Notes: generated from the sequence alone by a model not told the origin. Shown: positions 47,415-60,080, numbered from the stretch's first letter. The stretch is 64,000 nt of DNA from Epiperipatus broadwayi (GCA_028023455.1 JAQFVV010012507.1:1747456-1811455); one strand, 5' to 3'. Numbers and translations: made by a program.

Positions 47415-49040
47415 GTATTATTTTCATGAGCTTCCATTTAATAAAAATATAGTAGCTAAATAGCTGACCCTTCAGTATAATAACAAGTACTTTTCTCAGA
47501 GCTTATTTTTTCTTGAATCATAAGAATATGTGTGGTGAGATTTTAAATTATTTTTTCCTTTTATTTTAAAAATATTTTATCTTCCAATAGCTTTTTCCAC
47601 ATATTGTTATTTTTTTTAAATTCACACTTTTCATTTATGGTTTTAGGCTTTTTAAAGTCTTTATAGCTTCCCTTAGCAGTCTCTGGTTATATTGTTCAAT
47701 TTTTGCCAGAATATGGGTTTTATTAAAATTCATGTCAGGGTGTATTAATTTAATGTGGGAATAAGTGGATGATAAATTAGATTTTTCTTTAACTGCCAAA
47801 ATGTTTTTTCCTTATTTATGTTTATTCTAAGATTGGTCTGACCAATGTATAAATGTAAGCAAGTTTCCACATGATATTTCATATATACCATGAGACTACA
47901 AATGAATTTTATGTTTAAGGCATGGAAGTACTTCATTAATTTTTTAACATGTAGTATAAATTGTGTGGATATTATTTTTCTTTAAAACATTAACAATTTT
48001 ATCAGTTACTCCCTTCATATATGACAGAACAGTATTAATTCTTGAAATATGAAAATCTTTTTTCTTATTATATAAAAAAGCCCTATTAATAATCCTGTGA
48101 TCAAAATCATTATGAAGAAACATTTTTTTTAGTAGCATATATATCTTGATGGTAATGGCTGTCATCAGAAAGTCTTTTAGTTCTATCTAATAATGTTTTG
48201 CCACTGAAAATAATTGCGCTGGATAGTGATGAGAAGAAAAATGTAGCTATCTCCCAGTATATGTTTGCTTTCTATATATACCATAGGACAATAAAGAACC
48301 TTTGTTTTTTCTTTCAATTAAAGCATCTAAGAATGTAAGTTGGATATTATTTTTTATTTCCATAGTAAATTTAATATTGTTATGAAAAGAATTTAAGAAA
48401 ATTAAAAATTCATCAAGTGCATGCTTATCCATGAGGCCAAATTACAAAGGTATCATCAACATACCTCAGCTATATGGATGGCTTTTTAACTGCTGATATC
48501 AAAATTGTATTTTCCATATTTTCTATAAAAATAGAAGCCAATGATAGAGAAATTGGCGAACCCATAGCTAAACCTGATGTTTGTTTATACATCTAACCAT
48601 CGAAACAAAAAAAAAAAAATGTGTTTAATAAGCTGTTTTCAACCAAACTTATATCAAAATCAGGCAATTGAATATTTTTCATAACTTCAATAGCTTCCGT
48701 TATAGGTACACTAGTAAAAAGCAGATACAATATCAAAACTTATCAAAATATCATTTTTAGTTAATTTAAGAGCATAAATGAAAAGTGTGAATTGGAAAAA
48801 AATTAACAATATTTGGAAAAAGCTATTGGTGGATAATATATTTTTTAAAACTTCTCAACCAATAGAATTTAAGAATGAAGACAAAATAACAAAATAAAAA
48901 AAACAATGCTTTCAAATCTCACCACACACATACTTATGATTTGAAAAATAATAAGCTCTGAAGTAAGTACTTGTTAGTATATTGAAATGTCAGTTATTTA
49001 GTTATATTTTTATTACACGGAAGCTCCTGGAAATAATAAT
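47415..49040. mobile_element. Older Penelope-like element with inverted terminal arms
   Basis: Left arm 47415-47639 and right arm 48773-49040 are diverged reverse complements. Both include CATAAATGAAAAGTGTG, ATCTCACCACACA and GGAAGCTC in the matching orientation; the right arm carries an extra insertion of about 45 bases. Between them is a minus-strand PLE RT and endonuclease remnant. The right arm is thus an inverted, 5'-truncated second copy of the 3' end, the same geometry as copy C at 28-30 kb but in a different, older family. Confidence 0.75.
47745..48760 (-). pseudogene. Decayed PLE reverse transcriptase and GIY-YIG endonuclease
   Basis: On the minus strand from 48760 downward: ILISFDIVSA near 48725-48755 (motif A); LAMGSPISLS near 48551-48580 (motif B); LRYVDDTFVIWPHG near 48430-48470 (active site YVDD intact), followed by a frame change; DKHALDEFLIFLNSF then LTFLDALIERK near 48310-48430; GIYRKQTYTGR near 48250; MKGVTDKIVNVLKKNNIHT near 47950-48020; and HLYIGQTNLRI near 47833-47857, the YIG half of the endonuclease. 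Several stops and shifts separate these, so no protein is made. Sequence is clearly different from the 24-30 kb family. N-terminus and motifs before A are gone, cut at the inverted junction. Confidence 0.8.
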
Positions 49041-49315
49041 ATGACTTTCTTTATCTGTGAGAATATTATAATTAATATATTTTTATACTTACAATCCTAG
49101 AAATTTGTTTTTATCACTACATTTACTTCAAAGGTGGACCTAATAATGATTGAATATGTCTAATTTATTTATCCATAATACAATTTAATCATTATATGAT
49201 AGGCTATTCTTATCAACAATAAGTATCTTCAATCTGCTGCTTATATAAAAGGTACAGCATATTGAGAATTCTTGAAATTTAAAAAAAGGCTTTATTGTGC
49301 ACTTCATAAGAAATT
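49041..49315. other. AT-rich spacer
   Basis: Nothing recognised. Confidence 0.5.
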
Positions 49316-49402
49316 CAAGTGCTATACTTTTGAGCACCAGAATCAATCCTGGACCTCTCAATCCCAAGTCAAATGCACTACCACTATACCAAACCATGCA
49401 AC
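49316..49402 (-). repeat. tRNA-Pro-like SINE head, aged
   Basis: The minus strand reads TGGTTTGGTATAGTGGTAG (A box), then CTTGGGAT as an anticodon loop with TGG, then GAGAGGTCC and a B-box-like GGATTGATTCT. This matches the eukaryotic tRNA-Pro pattern with decay. No obvious poly(A) or target duplication, so either an old SINE or a tRNA pseudogene. Confidence 0.55.
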
Positions 49403-51163
49403 ATTAATGATATTGATAAGTATGGACTGCTTTTATGTGATTTATATTGGTAAACTCATCTACTTTGAGTAAAATCAACTTTCTGTTTAAAAATTGTATC
49501 TATTAAAATATCAACAAAATAATTAATACAAAAACAGGCTACTACGTAAAAGCCAATCTAATAATAAATAAATGGAAATAACATTTTTAATTATATGCAA
49601 ATTTAGGCTAGTGAGTGAATATAGATTTATTCACAGTCACTTGCCATTGCCATTAAGTTTTGATTGTGGGAATATTTTAAGCAAAATTTTTATACAATAA
49701 TTTGTAGCTAGCATACTGTATGTATAAAGTAATATTTTTACTGTGGCAGGAATGTTTAACTTGTGAGATGAGGAAATGACTGTCCAACATATGATTTATG
49801 ACGTTATTGATAGACTTACCTATGTGAATCTTATGAATTCCAATTTTCATTTTTTTGATTTTTAAACATATTTATTTAATATATTTTTTAAAACCATGGA
49901 TAGTGATTTGAAGTCAAAGGTGAAGTATAAATTGCCTTTTTTAAAAGAATTAAATTTGTTTATTTATATCACTTTCTAAAGAAACTTGCAGATTTCAAAA
50001 TCAAAATGTTTTTTTTTTTTTTAAAAAAACGTACAAAAGAATCTGCCACTTCAATGTATTTAAATGATAATCGATTTTTTAGATTCTGGCTGCATATTTG
50101 AATGGTATCAAGTGTTTGAGTATACTGAAGAAGTAATTTGAATATGTCTGTGACTCTTCATAAAATTAAACTTTCATTATAAAAATATATATCTTCTTTT
50201 AAAAGTTTTGTGTTCAGTAAATTTTTATTGAAATTAAACTGATAATCTGTTAAATTTTTATCTCTAAAAATTAAATTAAAACATTACAAATTAAAGACTA
50301 TAAGGACATAAAGACACATAATATATATATATCATAAAGTACTACATTAATTTTATTTTGAAGTCAATATATGAGCATTTTTAAAATTATTTCCATTATA
50401 TTTAAATTAGATTCATTTAGTATTGCAGCTTACAATCCATAAAAAATATTTTTATACCTAACATAGATCAAGAGTTTAAATAATGGATTATGTTCTATTT
50501 TAAGTGACCAACTGCAAGAAGTTCAAATATACATAGGTATCAATGCTTTTTAATTTTTTGTCTATAAGCCTTTGTAGTATTCACTATCTGTGATATGACT
50601 CAATTGTATATCAATTTATATATTAATCAAGCTGAAAAAACACACACCATATATTGTATTTTAGGAGAATTGGCATATGACACTATTTTTAAGATAATGT
50701 CAATTAGAATTATAAGAAAAATGATCTAATTAATTTTCTCAGAAATAAAAAAAATATCAAGGAAAGTAATAAAGCTGAAAAAAACATAATCACATTTTAC
50801 GTTCAAAATTAAAAAAATGAATAAGATTTTAACATTTTTTGAAATTATTATTTTTATATTTCTTCAAAATTTCTAAATTTTATTAGATAATTTATCATCA
50901 TCATCATCATTATTATTATTAACAACAGGGGTTTACTATATTTTTTAAAAATTTACAATAAAATGACATATAACATGACTTACTTATTACAATCCATTGC
51001 TATAAAGATATGAAAATATACCCATTGATAACTTTATTTTTCCAAGAAATCCCATAAGAGTTGTTTCCTTGCAAGGATCTGCATATTTTGATTGAAGAGA
51101 AAGTAACAAAGATGAATAAGTCTTCAGGCTGTATAAATGGTTTATTCTATACATAATGTAACT
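49403..51163. other. AT-rich non-coding DNA
   Basis: Nothing recognised apart from an ATC/ATT trinucleotide run near 50894-50920. Confidence 0.5.
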
Positions 51164-51294
51164 AAAGAGAAGGTCTTGTGTTGTTAGCTGAGAGGTAACA
51201 CAGCCGCCATGCAAGCAAGTTGTTGGTTGCAGACGGTTGTGGGTTCGGATCCCGGCCGATGCTATGACATATGAAAAAAAAAAAAAGAGAAGGT
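51164..51294 (+). mobile_element. Young tRNA-derived SINE
   Basis: An 11-base duplication, AAAGAGAAGGT, flanks the insert (51164-51174 and 51284-51294). The body has the A-box-like TTAGCTGAGAGG and a strong B box GGGTTCGGATCCC, more than 60 bases apart, suggesting a tRNA with a long variable arm; the anticodon is not clear. The tail is TATGACATATG followed by an A run. That tail closely resembles the TTGACACATG tail of the SINE at 16104, although the tRNA heads differ. Confidence 0.85.
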
Positions 51295-53489
51295 TTAGAT
51301 TTAATATGATGTAGAATATTAATAATAATAATAATGGTCTTTTCATTATCTGTCTTACCTTTCACATTGTGAAAAAGATTTTATTTTGTTAGGTAGAACC
51401 TAAAATATAAAACCAAGTGATTACTACAAAATGGTTTCTTACCTATAATAAAATGTTACTATAACCAGGTAGGAAAAGAATAAACATTTATTTTATTCAC
51501 GTCTTCGGTCATATATTTTAATAATAATGTGTGATGGAGTAGAAGTTTGAAATATATGAAGTTAAGTTATCTAATAACATGCTTGAAAAAAGTGCAGTGA
51601 ATGTGCCTAATGTATCCATAGTCTGAGAAATTAATCTAAATTGTGGGCTGATGGATTGTTATGATAGGGGTGAGCTAAGGTAAAAGATGCATTAATAAAA
51701 ACAAAAATCTTACAAATATAAATAAAAATGTAGATAACTTACCCAATATTTTTATTTATGACTCATCCTCTTCTGATCATAAAGTTGAAGCAAGCACAGA
51801 AAAAGTTGTTGGATAGAGCTGGCATATCAAAATCATCATTTCTAAGGAAGTTAAGTGAGTTGAAGTTTGAAGAGGTGCATTACCTTTCTCAGTTTTAGTT
51901 GATAAGAACCAAAACAGTCTTTCTGAGTACTTTTATTGTGTGATCATCACTCCACACAGCCAAAACCTTTCATACCCCCTTTTTTAGGCAGACAAAACTT
52001 TACTTTTGAATGTTGTAAAACTTTTGAAAGCACACCTTGAGTATCAAAGGTAATATCTAGCATATGAAATTGCATTTTTGCCTATGTAAAACTCATTAGG
52101 ATGCACATACCCATTATGACCATCTGCACAAACTCATTATTCAAACCCTCACTTTACTAATTTTGAGTGATCATACTTGCATTGTATTACAACCAGTAAA
52201 TTTAGTGATTGCTATGTAGCTTTGATTTTTGTTCCACTTATGTATGTAATTATATGATTAATTTTATATATTCATTCTTTATTATATAAATATTCACAAC
52301 TTGATATGGAAGATTAATTTTATTTATACATTGTTATTATGGAAATAAACAATTTATGATTGATACATTTTTCCATTCTGCATTTTTTTTTTTGCACATT
52401 AAAAAAAAAAAAAGACGAAAAGTAAATAAAAAATATATAAAATTTACTACTATTTGATATGAAAAATTCAGGCTGGACTCAATAGAAGTTGACAAAGTAT
52501 CTAGTGTACTGCTAGATTTTGTAAGTACAGATTGCTTATTCTTTTTTCATTTTTCCACTGAAAGAAATTATCTTCTCATAATATATAATTTAGAATTGTT
52601 ATATGATAAAATATCTTCAGAATCTAAGGGCCTAGATGTTAAAAAAATTTTTTTATTGCTTGAATTGATATCAAAATTTATTTTTTTTCATGAAAAAATA
52701 TTAATGTAGTTTTTTCATCATAATATCAAATAAGCAGAGAAAGAGAAAAAGAGAAAAAATATTATTTAGATAAAAATTCATAAAAAATAGAAATTTTGTT
52801 GTAAAAAAATGCAGTACATAGCTTTCAAATGAAAAGAAAAAGAGGAAGAGAATGATGTAATTCACACATGTGTAATTCCTAGGTTTTCCCACTAATATGA
52901 ATGAAAAGAAATTATAAGCATTAATAATAAGTGGTATTCACATGATGCTACCTGTATCCATTAAGTAAAATCAGAATCGGATTTAAAATGAATGATTTTT
53001 CTTTAAAATTTGAATTTTGAAACAATAATTTTACAAACAGCAATAAAACCTCATTTAAACATTTTAGACTTTTTGTATCCATGTTAGTTCAGTAATTTTT
53101 ATATTTATGAAAGAAATATTAGATTTGATTTATCAAAATCTCTCTTTTTTTATTGAATAAATTTGTTTTTGTTTGATAATTAATCATATCGAAATAATTT
53201 TTGATGTTTGGGAGATTTTTTTGACAGTCCATAGAAAGAATTCATAAATTTTCAACATTTTATTTTGACAAATTAATCATCATTTTTTAAATTTTGTTTC
53301 TACAAATTTCATATTAATCATTTTTAAGAATAATATTTTAACTTTATAAACATAGAAAAAAGGTAATTAACTGAAAAAAACAACAACAACAACAACAAAA
53401 AAAAGATTAGAATAGTAGCTATAGTATTATTGGATGATTGCAGCACTGTCAATAAAAATGATTAAATGATTGAAATTAGATTAGTTTTA
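51295..53489. other. AT-rich non-coding DNA
   Basis: 51750-52200 is slightly less AT-rich, without a recognisable frame. Nothing else seen. Confidence 0.45.
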
Positions 53490-54005
53490 ATTAAGTTCTT
53501 AAATTTGAATGTATTGTTATTCAGATCACATTAATTTTAAAATTCTAGTTACAATTATTAAAAAATAATAAAAAATAACTGTTACAATCAATTTGAATGC
53601 ATTTCTTTTTCAGTCAATTGTAATTTGCTGTTGTACACTATTAATTTTTCTTGACCTGTCTTTTTTTAAACAAATATTTTCAAATGAAATCTAAATTTTA
53701 TCACTTTATTCTTTTCAAAAAATAAATTGTAGTCATAACTATGGAAGATATACATTTTTATTTTTGAAACCTAAATAAAAGCAAGAATGCTGTTAAAACT
53801 AAGGATGGAACATAAAAAAAAAAACATTGTCAGCTCTTTTGTAATAGGTTTCTTTTTAAATTACTGACATTTTGATATATTTTTTACATTAATAAAACAA
53901 TATTTAGTTTCAAATTTTGCCGTCACATATATACAAAATTGGGAAATGAATATCAATGTTAGCCACAAGATAGCAAGTTTAGAGCTGAAGTGATGATGTA
54001 ACTAT
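53490..54005 (+). repeat. Unnamed dispersed repeat, copy 2
   Basis: Collinear with 14480-15115, same strand; anchors are given under that entry. It is shorter by about 120 bases. Confidence 0.55.
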
Positions 54006-54179
54006 AACATTATTCTCAGAACTATGTAAATATTAATACAAGATTATGAACATCACTAAATTGGTGTCGATCATATTTGTTTTAGAATTTAATAGTAGTT
54101 TTTTTTTTTATTAAGGAAAATACATACAATTACAGCATGGATTTCTTAGTTTATAATCATTACTAATTGTTCATTTATA

Positions 54180-54450
54180 TCTTGGCTCGGATCCTCTGAG
54201 TAGGAGGCTCATTGTCTAGTGGTAAAATTTCCACTCAAATATCAACATAGAGATGCTCAGGTGCTAGTAGGCAGTCTTTGTTTCTTAGCCTATCTATAGT
54301 CTCTCTATACACCGTCCATGGTTCCAGACTGTCCTGTCTAAGGACGAGCCTATTTCTTGTTAGCCACATGGCATATAGTAGAAATATTGCCATTCTTATC
54401 ATGGCGTATTTGCCATTCTTTAGAGCTTTTAATTTTAATAACATTTATGT
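54180..54450 (-). pseudogene. LINE fragment, C-terminal region after the RT
   Basis: A 69-codon minus frame (54235-54444) includes LLYAMWLTRNRLVLRQDSLE and RETIDRLRNKD. This resembles the C-terminal zinc-binding (zf-RVT-like) region after the RT in CR1/jockey-type LINEs, where an ...YA.W..RN..V... stretch is typical. The patch is richer in G and C than its flanks and has no RT upstream, so it is a 5'-truncated copy. Family assignment is by motif style only. Confidence 0.5.
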
Positions 54451-54529
54451 TTCTTTGATGGATTTAATTAAAAGAAATTCTCAGGTCCTTGAACTTATGA
54501 GTCAATTATTAAAGAAATTCTCATAGACA

Positions 54530-55923
54530 TAAATTGTGTTTGATGATTATTTGCAAATTCTAGTATCATTCATTGCATTATGTAAATATATATATTATTC
54601 ATTATAATAAATTAAATTTAGTGATTTGATTTTTTAATACATATATAATAAACATTTATGACTTAACTTTTAAAAATTATTCATGCTTTATCTTTGATTT
54701 GGGATTTTTAACTTGACCAAATACTAGTATATGCAATTATCTATTTGAATTAGAGACTTGTTTTAATAATAGTATTGTTTAATTTCAGATATTGCTACTT
54801 ACAAAGTTATATTTATGAGTTTATGCTTTTTTTAAAAACGTGAATGTGAAATATGTTTTGGATTTCATTATAAAAAAGTACATTTTCTCTTAATATTTTA
54901 AAAAGTGCTTTTGTGTTTTAGAACTATTTAAATGTTAACAGTAAATATATGTATATATTTTATGACGCCTTTTTTTTTTATTTATTTGATGACAAAAAAA
55001 AAAAGTTATTGTAAAATAAGAGAATAAGCCAAGAATAAAAAACTGACACAACAAAGGAAATTAGAAGAAAGACTTGAGGCGGGAAAGGAAATGAATTATT
55101 TAAAAGTTAATCTTCAAATGTTTTTCATTTTTATTTAAATGAGGATTCTTATTTTTCTAATTATAAATTCTTTCAAACTGTCTTAAAGCCGTTTGATTTA
55201 TATCTTTGGATATGAAAAGTATTGTTAACTATATTAAGTTAAGAAATTACTGATATTATCATTTTAAAATAAAAAAATCTTAACAAGGCATATAATTTTA
55301 CCAATCTATTTATAGAACTTTTATTTTTAATGAAAATAAACTTTAATAAACTTTACTTCAATTTTTTTCGAAATCTTTTTAAATAGATATTATTTTAATT
55401 ACTCCATATACAACAAATTGGCAAAATAAAAACTAATACACATAATCCGAGATTTAAATTAATGATATATTACTTACAGCCCAAGTATCTTGCAGTACTA
55501 AAAAGTTTGACACTAAGTTACCTGTTTACTGAATTTCTTTAATTCAACATTTTGAAATTAAAACCATTATGATAAATAATATTGCTGATTTTAAGATATT
55601 TGAAAATGGTTAACTAAAAACCCTCTTTTTTATATTTATGAATTACAGTAGGCTAAGTTCTCATTCAGTAGTTTCACATGTTCAAGATTGATTGGTTGTA
55701 GAACAATGAGATAAAATTTCTTTCTGCTTTACGATTTGGAAGCTTCATGAATATAAATAAAGTTCACAAAATATTTCATATTTCATAAGTTTAAAAAAGT
55801 AACATGCTTTCTTAAAAAGTGTAACATTGACTTTTAAATGTATATAATACAATGCCACATGTGAGACTGCCAATAGAATTTATCATAAAAGTGTAGTCTC
55901 TAATTATCAAACACAAAAGACTA
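54530..55923. other. AT-rich non-coding DNA
   Basis: Nothing recognised. Confidence 0.5.
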
Positions 55924-57124
55924 TACACCTGAGTCTGTTTTTACGCGGACTTATTTAACATGATTTTGAAGTTATGCAATTTGTGTTTCACTGGAAGTCG
56001 ACCTCCGATAATGCGCTATTACTTTAAATAATAAATTTTGCGCACTTACATTATATTGAAAGTAATAGCACATTATTGGAATTCTACTTTCATCTTAGTA
56101 ATTTCAATATTTTCAGTGCTTTATAATAGTAAGATTTTATGCAATAATGAAATTAAAATCATGATTTCCACATTTTATGTATACACACATTAAATTTTAC
56201 AAGATTATAATGTAAATTTGTTCAAACATTGTGCGTGTTAATTTTACATTTTAAATCACATTCTGTTTTTGCTTTTTAAAAAAGAATGTAATCAATTGTT
56301 AATCATTTAGTGTCCACAAGTTTATTTTCAAAAGGTCAGTAATAGCAGTGGGCACAATTAAAAATTAAAATCTGATCTTTAATTGTAATTAACAATTTAA
56401 AAATTACTTCTGGGCGACTTGAAATTAATGGGATGTAAAACGAAATTTGATTTTTAAACGGAATTGAAAATTAAAGACAAAAATAAGAATTTAATTTTTA
56501 GTTGTTCGTTTTAATTAATTTTTTCCCAGCAGTGGTGAATAAATGTCTTTTTATTATCATAAGTCTAAGGTCATAAACAATTAATAAAATCATCGTCGTC
56601 GTCAACAGAAAACCATTAACACAACATGAGAGTGAACTTGGCGCTAGTTGTATTTTCTCTTGTGTGAATAATTGCTAAGATATTCTTGACTTCGTTTAAG
56701 GAGAAGCCAATACATCACATCACATGAGAATCTGATTTTTTACTAATTTGCAAATGAACATGTTTTTGGGCAAATAGCGATAATAATTAAAACGTGTATA
56801 AAAAAATATAAATTGCTGTACTGTAAATTATGCATAAAAATATATTATTTTGAATAAAATTAAATATTATAGTTAAAAAAAGTTTATCTTGTATCAATTT
56901 TTTTCAAATTTGAAATTTTTTATTAGTCATATTTTATTTTCTTATTTTTTTTTTGCCCGAATTTTAAAGTAATTTTATGTTGGTGCTTTGCTTTTACGCG
57001 AATTTTGAAAAATCACAGACCGCATCCCCCCTTTTCAATATAAGTTACGTCTATTTTTGCGCGATTTCGTTTGCACGTTTTTTCTGAGGAACCTATCTAT
57101 CATGTAAAACGAGACTCAGGTGTA
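55924..57124. mobile_element. Non-autonomous DNA transposon with TIRs and TA duplication
   Basis: Left end TA-CACCTGAGTCTG (TA at 55924-55925) and right end GAGACTCAGGTG-TA (TA at 57123-57124) are inverted. The first 11 bases match exactly, and similarity runs to about 20 bases through TTTTAC. TA on each side is the target duplication expected of Tc1/mariner-like and some other cut-and-paste elements. The interior of 1197 bases has more CpG than its flanks, an internal palindrome at 55993-56093 and no transposase frame, so it depends on an enzyme supplied elsewhere. The superfamily is not settled. Confidence 0.75.
55993..56093. repeat. Internal palindrome of the TIR element
   Basis: GATAATGCGCTATTACTTT and its reverse-complement-like AAAGTAATAGCACATTATTG face each other across about 30 AT-rich bases, and similarity extends outward for another ten or so bases. 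Confidence 0.65.
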
Positions 57125-57235
57125 TTTAAAGTTTTAATCAAAATAAAAATTGCCACAAATAGACATTCTCCATTTATTTTTTCTGTAGTTTTGTGCTATC
57201 ATGAATGAGACTTATATTCCAAATATCATGTTTTG

Positions 57236-57240
<5 letters not shown>

Positions 57241-57318
<78 letters not shown>
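57241..57318. repeat. (AT)39 microsatellite
   Basis: Uninterrupted AT dinucleotide run of about 78 bases, the longest in the window. Confidence 0.95.
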
Positions 57319-57322
<4 letters not shown>

Positions 57323-58598
57323 ATAAACAAAAATGTTATAGGGATAATGATTTTAGCTTAGTAATTACCATATAAATTTGATTTTTCTTATAATAAATCA
57401 GAAAGGGAAAGGGTCTAGTTTTTTTATAGTGAGATTATACATTTTTTTTTGTTTATGACATGGTATATGGAATGTTTTTTCTTTATTTATGTGATTATAT
57501 ATATATATATTATTGTGAAATGAATTGTATGTATTTTCAAAAAATAAAATATGTTAAGATATTAAAACATCTAGTTTTGGCATTCAGTCATTTTCCTATT
57601 TGATTTTATTCATTCTTATTATATAATTAAGTATGTCCAAAGATTGTCATTGTCTTGCATACTTATCATATATTGTTAGTTAAACTAGTTGCCCAGTGAA
57701 GTAAAATAAAAAAGCTGAAATAATGTAGGAAAGTACAGTATCTGGGAAAGAAGCAGTTTTTTATTGTTGCCAATCTTTATTTGGAGCATAGTTTCTCAGG
57801 AAAGTGGTTCTTAAAGTTAGTATCAATCACATCTTAATAAATATGCTCTAGAGAAAGAAAAAAGAAAAAATACAGGCATTGTCAATCTCTTGCAATAATA
57901 ATTACAGATTAGGTAACAAGGAAATATAACTAACCGTTATTAGTTTGGTCCTCTATGTTGGTGGATTAAAATTTTTATTATATCTAATGTAAATGAGCAT
58001 GAAATAAAACCATTCTCATTCACCACATGGAAGATTCATGATAAGCAGTCCACAAATAATGTGCTGCTGTAGGTTAAAGTATATATATATATATATTTCT
58101 GCTATAAGGTAAAATGTTTATCCTTATGTATGTATTATATTTAAAAATTAAATACTACATAATGCTATACCATTAATATGGCATACAACATAGTTGTGTG
58201 CACAGACATATATATATATATATATAAAGTGAAAGGAAAAGTAGAAATAAATAGACAAAAATTTATAGTAGATATTTTCTATCTTCCTGGAATAGTAAGC
58301 ATAGTAATAGAGTAAATAATTGTGAATTTAAAATAAAATTTCATTATGAAATAAATAGTTTTAAAGTCTAAATAAATATTAATATTGTATTTTGATTTTG
58401 AATTTAAAAACAAGCATGCTTTATTTTTGAAATCTTTTAATTAATGTGCTTGTATACATTTCTATCTATTTTTATGTAGAGCTCTTTGCATATCACACTT
58501 TGATAAAAATTTCAAGCTTGTTTTCAAAAGCAATTAGAGAGATAAAAATCACTTTTTAAATTAACAGTTTTTACCACCTCACCAAGACTACAAAAGGC
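57319..58598. other. AT-rich non-coding DNA
   Basis: Several shorter AT dinucleotide runs (57498-57510, 58080-58096, 58208-58226). No gene. Confidence 0.5.
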
Positions 58599-58820
58599 TT
58601 GGATAAAAAGATTATTTTAGTTTTAGCTAATAGAGTTTGTAAGAGCTGGCCAGAAGAGTTGGCTAGCTTGCTAGCTGCAGAACTGGTTTTCAGAGTTATA
58701 CAGAGCTATCATGAAGATGTAAAAATGCAAGAAGGGCAAGTCCATAAATGGTCTACTAGTTCTATATACTGTAGATTTGATTCATATAAAGTCAGACCCA
58801 CTTCTAAATGGATCAATTAG
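58599..58820 (+). other. Unidentified 73-codon open frame in a GC-richer patch
   Basis: The translation includes CKSWPEELASLLAAELVF, which has normal protein-like composition unlike the surrounding low-complexity frames. After the stop the same frame continues with protein-like text (SLWPEAHQALDRREITA near 58840-58890). No family recognised. It could be a fragment of a mobile-element protein or of a host exon; the patch is about 58590-58950. Confidence 0.3.
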
Positions 58821-58829
58821 CTTGTACAA

Positions 58830-59786
58830 AAGTAGAAAGATAGCTTGTGGCCTGAAGCCCATCAAGCCCTAGACAGAAGGGAAATCACTGCAGACCAACT
58901 CTCAATGATGAAAATCCAAGACCAAACTCACCAAGAGAATCCCATCAGTTGATGAAGTCATTAGACATATGCTACTGTATATACATACAAGGAACCACAG
59001 ATAAACACATCATGTCCATGTATATAATGTGAATTGTTTTAAATAATTTATTTTTGTTGTGACATTCTAAAATATAGAATGCTTTTGCTTAAAATCATTT
59101 ATTGAGGAAACAAAAACATTTTGAAATTTATATTTTAAATTGTAAAAACATTATAGTTAAGATCGACCTGTGATGGTCCTACATATATAGAAAGAATATT
59201 ATTTTTAAATAATATAGATTTTTAAAATGTTATTTTCTTTACTCAATATATTTTTGAAAAAGTAATAATTTTGCTTGAATTTAAAAATCAAAAAGTAAAG
59301 AATAGACAATTCTGTATTCTAAAGAAAGACATAAATAATTAATCTGAGATACTAATACTAGTTTAAATTTTATTTTGAAAAAAAAAAAAAAGATTTTCAA
59401 AAATGTTTTAGACTAGAAAAAGAAAGACATATTAAATGTAAGGATCAGCAATCACCTGTCAAAAATTGACTATTTTTTTTAGAAAAAAAAAAGTAAACTA
59501 TTATGAAAGAATTAAATAATAGGATTCATATTTTTTAATATATACTTTCAATATTGAATCAATTAAGAAAATAAAATATTATTGTATATATTATATAGAC
59601 ATTAGTGCGTGCCTGCAATTCAATACATATATGTTTGTCAAATTTGTTGTTATATATTATAAAAAATTAATGTCATTTATTATTTTGACAATTTGAAAGT
59701 GACACCTAAAAATGTTTGTTGTAACAAGTCAAATATGTTCAGAAATTAACATGCACATGCATGTATGTGCACACACACATCCATAC
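58830..59786. other. AT-rich non-coding DNA
   Basis: Nothing recognised after about 58950. Confidence 0.5.
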
Positions 59787-59984
59787 CATTGAAAATGTGA
59801 TGATAGAATGCCCAAATCCCATGCTGATAACAATATTGTTGTTATGCCCATGTTGACCTCAAGTCACTCTGACCTCTCACGTATAGAACAGTATCCATTT
59901 AAATACATAGAAGAGGGATGAGTAAAATGCAGGCTTAAGGTGTAAGATTTGAAATACAGGCATTTCTATACCTGGAACTTAATT

Positions 59985-60045
59985 GTAAATATAGGGGATT
60001 TGAACTCAGACTTTCAAGCAACATTTACTATATACCCTATCTCAT
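59985..60045 (-). repeat. tRNA-like segment (A box / B box)
   Basis: The minus strand has GGGTATATAGTAAATG as a degenerate A box and GAGTTCAAATCCCC as a good B box about 30 bases on. The copies at 61970-62023 (minus) and 62307-62360 (plus) have a better A box, TGGATAGTTGG, supporting tRNA ancestry. Confidence 0.5.
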
Positions 60046-60080
60046 ACTACTGATACACATGATCACTCACATGTCGAAAA

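Noticed and set aside
50987-51365. 119- and 67-codon minus frames over the SINE
   Set aside because: They read through the SINE body and poly(A) in antisense; the insert is explained by its target duplication and tRNA boxes.
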